Source: Halieaceae bacterium (GTDB taxonomy: Bacteria; Pseudomonadota; Gammaproteobacteria; Pseudomonadales; Halieaceae). From it: a DNA stretch of 7,498 nt. Below, piece by piece: positions 1 through 6,563 of this stretch (position 1 is its first letter; every line of letters starts with the position of its first letter). The stretch is from the NCBI GenBank assembly GCA_009886815.1, contig QXYP01000185.1, forward strand, positions 1-7,498. The letters are read 5' to 3'. Position numbers and translations under genes: made by a program. The notes below the pieces were generated by a model. It worked only from the letters and a program-made list of their open reading frames with translations. It was not told where the DNA came from and searched no databases.

Positions 1-687
1 AAAGGCAGATTCTGGTCCCGCAAGCCAGTGAACCGTTTCTGCAACATCCTGGGGTTGGCCCAAGCGCCCTACGGGGTGCAAGGCTTTAATCGCACTATCT
101 ACCGCTCGTCGATCTGGGTATTGCGATAGCAGCTGTTCATTAAAGGGCGTATTGATCCACCCAGGTGCGACGGCATTGCAGCGAATACCGCTAGGCCCGT
201 ATTCCAGCGCTGTGTTGTGAGTAAACGCAGCGACAGCGGCTTTGGACGCCGCGTAAACAGCGTGAAGCGGGTTAGCACCCAGACCTTCAATAGAGCTGAT
301 GTTGACGATGGCCGGTGCGCTGGCCTCGGGCATGCACATGAGCTCAAAGGCATGTTTAGTGGTAAGAAAGCAGCTCTTAACGTTTACAGCCATGACGCGA
401 TCCCAGTCTTCTTCGTGGGTATCGTTAATAGACGCTTCGATGCAGACTCCAGCGTTGTTGACCAAGACATCCAAGTGGCCATAAGTCTCTGCGATAGTGT
501 TCATCAGTGCCTGAACGCTAGCCTCTGAGGCCACGTCGGTTTTGATGAAAACCCCCGATTCAGATTCGGGTGCTTTGATATCTGCGCAGATGACGGTCGC
601 CCCGGTTGCTGCAAAGCGCGCGATAATCGCCGCGCCAATATTTTGGGCGCCGCCGGTGACCAGCACAATGCGTTTTATCGTTGTCAC
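1..687 (-). CDS. Classical SDR family dehydrogenase, C-terminus cut by window edge
   Basis: 229 residues are visible from a GTG at 687-685, and the frame is still open at the left edge; about 20-30 C-terminal residues are probably missing from a normal 250-residue enzyme. Seen: cofactor motif TGGAQNIG (11-18), D36 at the end of strand 2 (ADIK), predicting NAD(H), NNAG (77-80), and the catalytic tetrad N102 (AVNVK), S132 (NISS), Y145 and K149 (YAASK). NAVAPGWINTPF (171-182) is the usual post-active-site PG motif, and GRLGQPQDVAE (207-217) precedes the missing end. The GTG start is chosen because it overlaps the FAH-family stop as GTGA and sits directly before the first strand (RIVLVTGG); there is no upstream in-frame ATG before a stop, and no clear Shine-Dalgarno site, so translation is probably coupled. 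It is likely an NAD-dependent alcohol dehydrogenase on a hydroxy- or keto-acid. Paired with the FAH-family hydrolase it could be a 2-keto-3-deoxy-sugar-acid 4-dehydrogenase (inference). Confidence 0.9.
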   Translation of the reverse strand, partial: MTTIKRIVLVTGGAQNIGAAIIARFAATGATVICADIKAPESESGVFIKTDVASEASVQALMNTIAETYGHLDVLVNNAGVCIEASINDTHEEDWDRVMAVNVKSCFLTTKHAFELMCMPEASAPAIVNISSIEGLGANPLHAVYAASKAAVAAFTHNTALEYGPSGIRCNAVAPGWINTPFNEQLLSQYPDRRAVDSAIKALHPVGRLGQPQDVAETVHWLAGPESAF

Positions 688-1550
688 TGTGGCGTGGGGT
701 AGCGAGGGCTGTAACCCGCAACGACATTGCGCTGAGCCCCGAGCTTTTCGATTTGAGCTTCCATGATGTCACCCGGCTTGAGGTACTGCTGGGGCTTCAT
801 TCCGTAGCCAACCCCAGGTGGCGTGCCCGTCATCATAATGTCGCCCGGTTGCCAGCTGACATAATTTGAAATGATAGAAACTAATTCGGCGATGCTGTAC
901 ATCATGTCTGACGTATTGCTCTGCTGCATCACCACGCCGTTAACAGTCAGTGAAATATCGAGAGTATTGGGGTTGCCCACCTCATCGGTGGTGACCAGCC
1001 AGGGTCCTAAGGGCTTTAACGTATCGGCACTTTTGCCTTTGGTCCATTGGGTTCCCCTTTCGAGCTGAAAAACCCTTTCTGACACGTCATTCCCGACGCA
1101 AAATCCGGCGACGTAATCCATGGCTGATGCCACAGGTACGTTATGACCCGCTCTACAGAAGACGACGGCAAGTTCGGCTTCCCAATCGAGCTCTGAGCCA
1201 CCTTTAGGCATCATGACCTCATCGTGTGGGCCATTGACGGCACTGGGAGCGGTCAGCATAAACATGGGCTCTTCCGGGGGTTCCAGCCCAGCCTCAGCGG
1301 CATGCTTGCCGTAGGTCAGGGCACAGCCAACAATTTTTCCCGGGCGGCATACGGGTGCGCCAAGTCGGGTATCTCCGGATAGTTCAGGTAGATCTAGAGG
1401 GTTTAGGGCTTGAACCTTTGTCAGTACTTCAGGTATCAGCGTGTCGTAAGACCAATCATTCACAATGGCAGACAAATCGCGAAGCGTCCCCGTTTGATCG
1501 ACCATGCCTGCCCGTTCGGCGCCTGGCTCGCCATGCCTCACTAATTTCAT
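684..1550 (-). CDS. FAH-family hydrolase, possibly a 2,4-diketo-3-deoxy-sugar-acid hydrolase
   Basis: A 288-residue protein with a short N-terminal domain (about 1-60) followed by a fumarylacetoacetate-hydrolase fold. The divalent metal ligands are visible as E124 and E126 in DWEAELAVV and D155 in GNDVSER. KGKSADT (171-177), LGPWLVT (181-187), a VNG motif (203-205) and the signature PGDIMMTGTPPGVG (235-248) complete the family pattern. Known of the family: these enzymes cleave or decarboxylate beta-diketo acids. The MKLVRHGEPGAE opening and the 288-residue length look like the subgroup often annotated as ureidoglycolate lyase or 2,4-diketo-3-deoxy-L-fuconate/rhamnonate hydrolase (recollection, not an alignment). 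The adjacent SDR fits that assignment. Odd: the usual GLNYxxH reads ALTYGKH (T79 for Asn), and the lysine expected in the FMKAxSA strand appears to be Thr100, so the substrate may differ. The ATG overlaps the upstream stop as ATGA, and its own TGA overlaps the next GTG start. No strong Shine-Dalgarno site, consistent with coupling. Confidence 0.85.
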   Translation of the reverse strand: MKLVRHGEPGAERAGMVDQTGTLRDLSAIVNDWSYDTLIPEVLTKVQALNPLDLPELSGDTRLGAPVCRPGKIVGCALTYGKHAAEAGLEPPEEPMFMLTAPSAVNGPHDEVMMPKGGSELDWEAELAVVFCRAGHNVPVASAMDYVAGFCVGNDVSERVFQLERGTQWTKGKSADTLKPLGPWLVTTDEVGNPNTLDISLTVNGVVMQQSNTSDMMYSIAELVSIISNYVSWQPGDIMMTGTPPGVGYGMKPQQYLKPGDIMEAQIEKLGAQRNVVAGYSPRYPTPQ

Positions 1551-2518
1551 GGGGTTTTACTCACTGTCTGGTTAAAGAGTGCTTTTAGATCAATGCCGCG
1601 AGCGTCGGCATTACGAAAACAGGCCTGGGTTTTAAGAATACCCTGGGACAGGGGTAGGCAGTCACCCAGTCCTAGCAAGCGTTCGAGATCGCCCTTATTG
1701 GGCTCCGCTGGAAAAGGCATGGCCTCACCTTCATAGTCGACCTGGGCATGGGGGTATTGCTCAGCGAGCAGTGCCAGCATTGTGGTAATTTCTGCGGGGG
1801 TGCCGTTGAGATCAAAGACATGGGCCCCTTCATGGGAACAACTTGCTGCGGCGATAAAGCGCTGGGCTGCATCTTCTACGTAGACAAAGCCCACATCACC
1901 GGAGAAAGGAATCGTGTATGGCGCTTCGACCTCGGCGGCGAGCAGGGCGATGGTCGGTGCAGCACTCATCCCTTGGTCACGTCCGGGGCCGTAAATAATT
2001 GCGGGACGAATTCCAATGCTGGGCACACCCCAATCCTGCCAGTAAACCTTGGCCATTTGCTCACCACAAATTTTGTGAGCGCCGTAGAGGGTTTCTAACC
2101 AACCATTGTCGCCCATCGCCGGTGCCGCAACCGAGCTCGCATAACTTAAACGAGTAATCCCTTGCTGACGGGCAAGCTCTAAAATGTGGATGCTACCCAT
2201 AACATTAATCTGGGTGCTCCCCACGGGATTAGCCTTGCAGAAGGGGACCTGAAGGGCGGCCAAGTGAATAATGGCCTCTATATTATGGCGCTCAGCGACT
2301 TCGGTCAGGCGCTCAAAATCGGTGATGTCACCGCACTCCCAAATAACCGCATCGGCGTCGTCCATAATGAGGTGTAAGCGCTCACGGTTTTCAGTGAGAT
2401 CGAAAACCACTGGAATAGCCCCTGCTTCACGGAGCTGCTTGACGACCCAAGCGCCAATGCAACCGGCGGCCCCCGTGACCAAACAGGCGCGTCCCTCGAG
2501 CTCTGAATGCGCTGTCAT
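1547..2518 (-). CDS. Extended SDR: NAD-dependent epimerase/dehydratase family oxidoreductase
   Basis: A 323-residue extended short-chain dehydrogenase/reductase. The N-terminal Rossmann motif TGAAGCIG (15-22) and the acidic residue ending the second strand (D40 in VVFDL) predict NAD(H) over NADP(H). GDITD (63-67) is the adenine-contact motif, and HLAALQ (85-90) follows strand 4. The catalytic pair is Y145-xxx-K149 in YGAHK, with the serine in YASSV (S128/S129). RPAIIYGPGRD (171-181) is the usual substrate-lobe motif, and a family-type VYVEDAA follows at 212-218. Such proteins oxidise, epimerise or dehydrate sugars, often nucleotide-activated, but small members also oxidise free sugars or sugar acids. 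No glycan or nucleotide-sugar gene lies nearby, so a catabolic dehydrogenase role is more likely than cell-wall sugar biosynthesis (inference). It overlaps both neighbours by 4 nt (ATGA at each end), indicating coupled translation. The exact reaction cannot be told from the sequence. Confidence 0.82.
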   Translation of the reverse strand: MTAHSELEGRACLVTGAAGCIGAWVVKQLREAGAIPVVFDLTENRERLHLIMDDADAVIWECGDITDFERLTEVAERHNIEAIIHLAALQVPFCKANPVGSTQINVMGSIHILELARQQGITRLSYASSVAAPAMGDNGWLETLYGAHKICGEQMAKVYWQDWGVPSIGIRPAIIYGPGRDQGMSAAPTIALLAAEVEAPYTIPFSGDVGFVYVEDAAQRFIAAASCSHEGAHVFDLNGTPAEITTMLALLAEQYPHAQVDYEGEAMPFPAEPNKGDLERLLGLGDCLPLSQGILKTQACFRNADARGIDLKALFNQTVSKTP

Positions 2519-3519
2519 TGGGAGCGGCTCTCCAGTTTGTCTGCAAACTGATTCAGTTGACTCACTGCCTCACGTATTGAGGAGCCTAGAGCTCGTGGTT
2601 CATCGGTAAGACTAATATCAGACAAGAGTTGCTCTAGTCTCGCCGAGGCACGCCAAACTTCGTGACGTGCCAGTTCCGCGCTGATACCCGGATCCGCCCA
2701 GTCTGCCATGTTGACCGCATTGGTGCTGTCGGGATCGTGCGCGGGGAGCACCTCAAAGGAGGGGATGAGCGTAATGCGATTCGCTTTTTCCAGCAGGCGG
2801 CAGGCTCGGTGAAAAATATGCGTGCCTTGCTGAAGAAAGCCGTAGCCCGCTCCAGGAAAAGGGATGCTTGAAATTCGCGCTTCAGGGAGTGCGGCATCTC
2901 CGCCTTCTTCACCTGCAATGCCCAGTAGTTCTTGTCCTTCCTGCCGGGTGCCTTTAAATATCTGAAATTCGCCACCTTTAAGCGCCGAGGGGTCGGTGAC
3001 CATCATCACCACGTCAAAGTTGACCGAGTCCACGTGCCAGGTATCGATGGCGCGGCTTATATCCTCGGGCGCGTAATTGATACCGCAGGCAACCGCAGGT
3101 ACAGAGTGGCGGCCTAGCGTGACCCCGGCTATTTTGGACAAATGCTCTGCGATATCTGGGCTGTCACAAAAGTCGCGAATAAAACGGGATCGATAACCCG
3201 CGCCCCGGGCATAGCTACCTAAACGGTTGGCGCCGGTACCGGTGCTTTCATTTCGGTTGCCATAGATGTCCTGGCAGACCGCTTCCATGGCAGCCACGCC
3301 CTCAGAGGAGAGAATCCTGAAAGCAGTGCTGTAAGCAAAGGATGAGGCACAGCGCTTGATTTCTTCTGGAGCGTAGCCCAGATCAGCGAGGGATAAACTC
3401 TGACTTGGCATTTCTAGGGCCAGATGTTTGCCTGCCTCAAAGACTGGCTCTTCTGAGAGCGGTAAGTAGGGCGTCGGATGGGTCTTCGGGAAGGGCAGGG
3501 GCCGATCAAAAAGAAACAT
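2515..3519 (-). CDS. 2-oxoglutarate/Fe(II)-dependent oxygenase, phytanoyl-CoA dioxygenase (PhyH)-like
   Basis: A 334-residue protein. The facial-triad pattern is visible: H162-x-D164 in TWHVDS, and the distal histidine H237 in GTHIFHRAC, followed 11 residues later by R248 (NRITLIPSF), the expected 2-oxoglutarate carboxylate anchor. GGEFQIF (182-188) is the strand typically found after the HxD motif. With an intact Asp in HxD it should be a hydroxylase/oxygenase and not an HxG/HxA halogenase (family knowledge). The N-terminal 60 residues or so and the C-terminal 80 or so (after R248) are not recognisable and probably set substrate specificity. There is no signal peptide or membrane segment, so it is probably cytoplasmic. 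It follows the corrinoid activator after a 108-bp gap, has a strong GAGGAG 6 nt before the ATG, and its TGA overlaps the next ATG. Its substrate is unknown; hydroxylation or oxidative demethylation of the compound handled by this cluster is plausible. Family assignment rests on motifs and is moderately sure. Confidence 0.75.
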   Translation of the reverse strand: MFLFDRPLPFPKTHPTPYLPLSEEPVFEAGKHLALEMPSQSLSLADLGYAPEEIKRCASSFAYSTAFRILSSEGVAAMEAVCQDIYGNRNESTGTGANRLGSYARGAGYRSRFIRDFCDSPDIAEHLSKIAGVTLGRHSVPAVACGINYAPEDISRAIDTWHVDSVNFDVVMMVTDPSALKGGEFQIFKGTRQEGQELLGIAGEEGGDAALPEARISSIPFPGAGYGFLQQGTHIFHRACRLLEKANRITLIPSFEVLPAHDPDSTNAVNMADWADPGISAELARHEVWRASARLEQLLSDISLTDEPRALGSSIREAVSQLNQFADKLESRSQ

Positions 3520-3525
3520 AAAGTG

Positions 3526-3531
3526 CTCCTC
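3526..3531 (-). promoter_or_regulatory. Strong ribosome binding site of the 2OG oxygenase gene
   Basis: GAGGAG on the minus strand, 6 nt before the ATG at 3519. It is the strongest Shine-Dalgarno match in the window, in keeping with the first gene of the second segment needing its own initiation after the 108-bp gap. Confidence 0.75.
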
Positions 3532-3543
3532 AAAAGATACCGG

Positions 3544-3604
3544 GATCAGTGATCAATACCGACCTGATCGCTTCTGGCGAAAGTAATCCCTGTTCGGGTT
3601 TCGC
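3544..3604 (-). other. Intercistronic region with two potential RNA hairpins
   Basis: The only real gap between genes (3520-3627) contains two inverted repeats. The first encountered by transcription has GCGAAA/TTTCGC arms (3599-3604 with 3577-3582) plus an inner CCC/GGG stem (3596-3598 with 3588-3590), closing a 5-nt loop with a one-sided 5-nt bulge. The second has GATCAG/CTGATC arms (3564-3569 with 3544-3549) and a 14-nt loop. Neither is followed by a T-run on the minus strand, so they do not look like an intrinsic terminator. They could be mRNA-processing or stability structures separating the C1 segment from the catabolic segment, or chance. Confidence 0.35.
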
Positions 3605-3627
3605 ACAAGCTTGAAGCAATAAATAAT

Positions 3628-5655
3628 TTAACTTCGGGTTCGCCCCCGGCGGCGGCGCGCATTACCGGCTTCGGCCTGCTGAGTGCGCACAACCGGTGGT
3701 GGAATTTCACCAAACAGGTGTGTGAAAGGGTCTGACTTATGGGGGAAGGCCATAGCGTCGACAAAGTAGTCCTGGAATTTATCTTCAACGGCGGTCTCGA
3801 TGCGTTCGGCCCAGCGCACGATTTTTTCAATGTGGCCTCGGCTGTCTCTGTCAAGCAGGGCAATGCGTGCCCCCATCCCAGCTGCATTACCCGCTGCGGA
3901 AACATTTTTCAGTGGGCAGTCGGGGATCAATCCCAACACCATGGCGTGGGATAAGCTAATGTGGCTGCCGAAAGCCCCGGCTAAACGTATGCGGTCAATG
4001 TGCTGGGTGCCCATGTGGTCTTGCAGCAGCTTGACCCCGGCATACAGTGCAGCCTTCGCCAGTTGAATTTGGCGAATGTCATTTTGGGTTACCGAGATAT
4101 CCGATTGTCCGTGAGCGCTGGCGGTATGTAGCGTAAAGGACCAGGTTCTACCTGAGGAAAAAATTCGGGGGCTTTGCTCTGCAAGCGCACCGTTAATTAC
4201 GCCATCTTCTGAGACAATGCCGGCCAGAAACATTTCCGCTACGGCTTCAATAATGCCCGAACCGCAAATACCCGTGACGCCAATGCTCCCCAAGGCTTGT
4301 TCGAAGCCGGGCTCATCTGACCAAAGGTCAGAGCCGATGATCTTGAAGCGGGGTTCAAGGGTTTCCCGGTCGATGCGAACACGTTCTATGGCGCCAAAAG
4401 TTGCTCTTTGGCCGGAGCTGATCTGTGCGCCTTCAAAAGCCGGGCCCGTGGGCGTAGAGCAGACGAGCATGCGGTCTTTATTACCCAGTACAATTTCGGC
4501 GTTGGTGCCGACGTCAATGACCAAGGTCATTTCGGCATCTTGCTCGGGGTGCTCCGCCAAGATAACACCCGCCGAATCCGCCCCCACGTGACCGGCGATG
4601 CACGGTAAAACGTAGACTCGGCCCCCGGGGTGAATATTGAGATCCAAATCTTTAGCCCGCAGCTCCAGCGCTTCGGTTGTCGTTAGGGCAAAGGGGGCGC
4701 CGCCCAGATTTACCGGATCGATGCCCAGCAAAATGTGATGCATGATCGGATTGGCGACCAGTGTTATTTCGAGAATGTCTTCGAGAGCGCAGTCATCACC
4801 TTCGCTAAGCTCAACAAACAGCTCATTGAGTGCGCGTCTAATGACAGTCGTCATTTCACCGGCACCCTCTGGGTGCATCATGATGTAGGACACCCGGCTC
4901 ATGAGGTCTTCGCCAAAGCGAATCTGGGGATTCATAACACTCGCGGTGCCCAGTACTTCGCCATTACCCAGATCACACAGATGTGCGGCAACGGTGGTTG
5001 AACCTACGTCGATAGCAATACCCCGAGGCGATTCAAAGAGCCCAGGCCAAATAGCAATAACGTCGCAGGCGTTGTAGACCGCGACGGTGACGGCTTGTTT
5101 TCCCTCTATCAAGGCTTTCTGCAGGCGCGGAAGCACGTTGGCTTCAATGCGCAAATTTTCCAATTCCCAATCTCGCTTTAGTGCGTCAAGCAGGAGTTGC
5201 GCTTCGCCTCGAATATCTTCAAGGCTTGCTGCTTCTACCTCTACATAGTGCAACCGCGTTGCCGTATTGAGGCGAATGTCCCGGTGCTCGGTGTCTTTGC
5301 GAATAATTTGGCGATGTACCTGGCTTTCCGGGGGAACATCGATAACCACATCGTCAATGAGCGTGGCATGACAACTCAAGCGATGTCGCTCGGGCAGTGA
5401 TCCTTTGCGTTCTTCGAAGCGGGCTTCTGTGGCGCTAAAAGGTGAAAGATGCTCGGTATCCGAGGTAAGTGCGTGCTTGGGAAAGTGCCCTGACATGCAC
5501 TCGACCCGACAGCGTCCACAAAGGCCTCGCCCGCCGCAGACCGAGTCAATATCGACCCCCAGACTGCGGGCTGCGTCGAGTACTGGAGTACCCTTGGGAA
5601 AGCTTCCCCGACGCCCCGAAGGCATGAAGAGAATTTTTACTGACGTATCAGACAA
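3628..5655 (-). CDS. Corrinoid reductive activator (RACo-like ferredoxin-ASKHA ATPase, DUF4445 family)
   Basis: A 675-residue protein if started at the TTG at 5655-5653. N-terminal plant-type [2Fe-2S] ferredoxin domain: C40-x5-C46-x2-C49 in CGGRGLCGRC, with the fourth ligand C95 (LSCHA). A linker region follows, then an ASKHA-fold ATPase domain with the phosphate-1 motif IAIDVGSTT (about 214-222), a second VIDVGTNAE motif (379-387), TPTGPAFEGAQISSG (401-415), TGICGSG (461-467) and LAGAFGS (558-564). Known of the family: RACo/RamA-like proteins use ATP and low-potential electrons to return inactive Co(II) corrinoid to Co(I), so this gene implies a corrinoid methyl carrier in the pathway. Start choice: an in-frame ATG at 5754 would overlap the upstream gene by about 97 nt and add an unrelated Arg-rich stretch, while the ATG at 5625 would cut the first ferredoxin strand (VKILFMPSG). 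TTG has AGGAG 9 nt upstream and leaves a 2-nt gap. Odd: the C-terminus ends in an Arg-rich tail (about 665-675). Confidence 0.92.
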   Translation of the reverse strand: MSDTSVKILFMPSGRRGSFPKGTPVLDAARSLGVDIDSVCGGRGLCGRCRVECMSGHFPKHALTSDTEHLSPFSATEARFEERKGSLPERHRLSCHATLIDDVVIDVPPESQVHRQIIRKDTEHRDIRLNTATRLHYVEVEAASLEDIRGEAQLLLDALKRDWELENLRIEANVLPRLQKALIEGKQAVTVAVYNACDVIAIWPGLFESPRGIAIDVGSTTVAAHLCDLGNGEVLGTASVMNPQIRFGEDLMSRVSYIMMHPEGAGEMTTVIRRALNELFVELSEGDDCALEDILEITLVANPIMHHILLGIDPVNLGGAPFALTTTEALELRAKDLDLNIHPGGRVYVLPCIAGHVGADSAGVILAEHPEQDAEMTLVIDVGTNAEIVLGNKDRMLVCSTPTGPAFEGAQISSGQRATFGAIERVRIDRETLEPRFKIIGSDLWSDEPGFEQALGSIGVTGICGSGIIEAVAEMFLAGIVSEDGVINGALAEQSPRIFSSGRTWSFTLHTASAHGQSDISVTQNDIRQIQLAKAALYAGVKLLQDHMGTQHIDRIRLAGAFGSHISLSHAMVLGLIPDCPLKNVSAAGNAAGMGARIALLDRDSRGHIEKIVRWAERIETAVEDKFQDYFVDAMAFPHKSDPFTHLFGEIPPPVVRTQQAEAGNARRRRGRTRS

Positions 5656-5657
5656 GA

Positions 5658-6563
5658 TTAGGCACTCCTGCGTCGCCCAGAACGACCGCCGCGGCCACCG
5701 CGCCCCGTGCCTTCTGCTGCGGGCTCTCTGTAGGCCTTGATCCAGTTTGCACAATTGGGGTCATGGCCCATCATTACGTCGCCACCGCGCACCGCTTGCA
5801 TGACTTCAGCATGCAATGGGCTGGTAATCGCTGAGGTCATGCCGGCACCCATGGCCATGGTCAGGAATGCGGCATTGATGCCGTTGCGATTGGGAAGCCC
5901 GAAGCTGACGTTGGAAGCACCACAGGTGGTGTTCACCTCAAGTTCTTCTCTGAGTCGTCGAACGAGGTGCATCACCTGAACCCCTGCGGTGTTGATCGCG
6001 CCGATGGGCATGACCAGTGGATCGACCACAATATTGCTGTGATGAATGCCATAGTCGGCAGCCCGTTCAACGATCTTTTTGGCAACAGCGAAGCGCTCAT
6101 TAGGGTCTTCAGAAATCCCGGTCTCGTCGTTAGAGATAGCGACTACTGCGGCATTATAGCGGGCGACCAGCGGTAGCACACGTTCCAGCACTTCGTCCTC
6201 ACCGGTAACGGAATTTACTAGCGCTTTACCTTGATAAACGGCCAGCCCAGCCTCCAGTGCCTCGACAATGGATGAATCAATGCTCAAGGGCACATCGGTG
6301 ATGGCTTGTACGCGTTGAATCGCCTCGGCAAGAATCGCCGGTTCATCGGCGAGGGGAATTCCGGCGTTAACGTCTAGCATTTGTGCGCCGGCCGCGACCT
6401 GGGCGAGGGCATCGGATTCGACACGGCTGTAGTCACCCACTTTCATTTCTTCGGCCAGAATCTTGCGGCCGGTGGGGTTAATACGTTCGCCAATAATAAT
6501 GAAGGGCTGATCAAAGCCGATTCGAACTTCTTTGGTTGCCGAACTGAGGGTTGTTGTGGTCAT
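5658..6563 (-). CDS. Methyltetrahydrofolate:corrinoid methyltransferase (pterin-binding, AcsE-like)
   Basis: A 301-residue single-domain pterin-binding TIM barrel of the dihydropteroate-synthase/MeTr superfamily. Motifs in order: GERINPTGRK (25-34), LDVNAG with D64 and N66, SIDSS with D96, NSVTGE with N117, VVDPLVMPIG with D181, and CGASNVSFGLPNR (214-226) with N218. The Asp/Asn positions match those that hold the pterin ring in AcsE-type enzymes (family knowledge). Such enzymes transfer a methyl group between methyl-THF and the cobalt of a corrinoid protein in the cytoplasm; in a demethylation pathway the acceptor would be THF. There is no B12-binding domain, so it is not MetH and needs a separate corrinoid protein, which is not in this window. 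The start has AGGAG 6 nt upstream and overlaps the metF stop as ATGA. Odd: the last 15 residues or so (287-301) form an Arg/Gly-rich tail that is not part of the barrel. The DHPS (folate synthesis) alternative is unlikely given the GERINPTG and CGASNVSFG motifs and the neighbours. Confidence 0.9.
   Translation of the reverse strand: MTTTTLSSATKEVRIGFDQPFIIIGERINPTGRKILAEEMKVGDYSRVESDALAQVAAGAQMLDVNAGIPLADEPAILAEAIQRVQAITDVPLSIDSSIVEALEAGLAVYQGKALVNSVTGEDEVLERVLPLVARYNAAVVAISNDETGISEDPNERFAVAKKIVERAADYGIHHSNIVVDPLVMPIGAINTAGVQVMHLVRRLREELEVNTTCGASNVSFGLPNRNGINAAFLTMAMGAGMTSAITSPLHAEVMQAVRGGDVMMGHDPNCANWIKAYREPAAEGTGRGGRGGRSGRRRSA
5665..5669 (-). promoter_or_regulatory. Ribosome binding site deciding the TTG start of the corrinoid activator
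   Basis: AGGAG on the minus strand, inside the last codons of the methyltransferase gene, 9 nt before the TTG at 5655. It is the only good Shine-Dalgarno match near any in-frame start that preserves the first ferredoxin strand, and it supports the non-ATG start. Confidence 0.7.

Noticed and set aside
2519..2535. Small hairpin (GGAG/CTCC) that could hide the ribosome site of the extended SDR gene
   Set aside because: Only a 4-bp stem; too weak to call, and the ATGA overlap already explains initiation.
3544..3604. Intrinsic terminator after the corrinoid activator gene
   Set aside because: The hairpins are modest and neither is followed by a T-run on the minus strand.
3580..3610. Sigma-70-like promoter (TTGTGC, 17 nt, TACTTT on the minus strand) in the 108-bp gap
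   Set aside because: Each hexamer matches the consensus at only about half the positions; not above chance.
5656..5754. N-terminal extension of the corrinoid activator from an in-frame ATG at 5754
   Set aside because: It lies inside the methyltransferase coding region, encodes an Arg-rich stretch unlike any ferredoxin N-terminus, and a better start with AGGAG exists at 5655.
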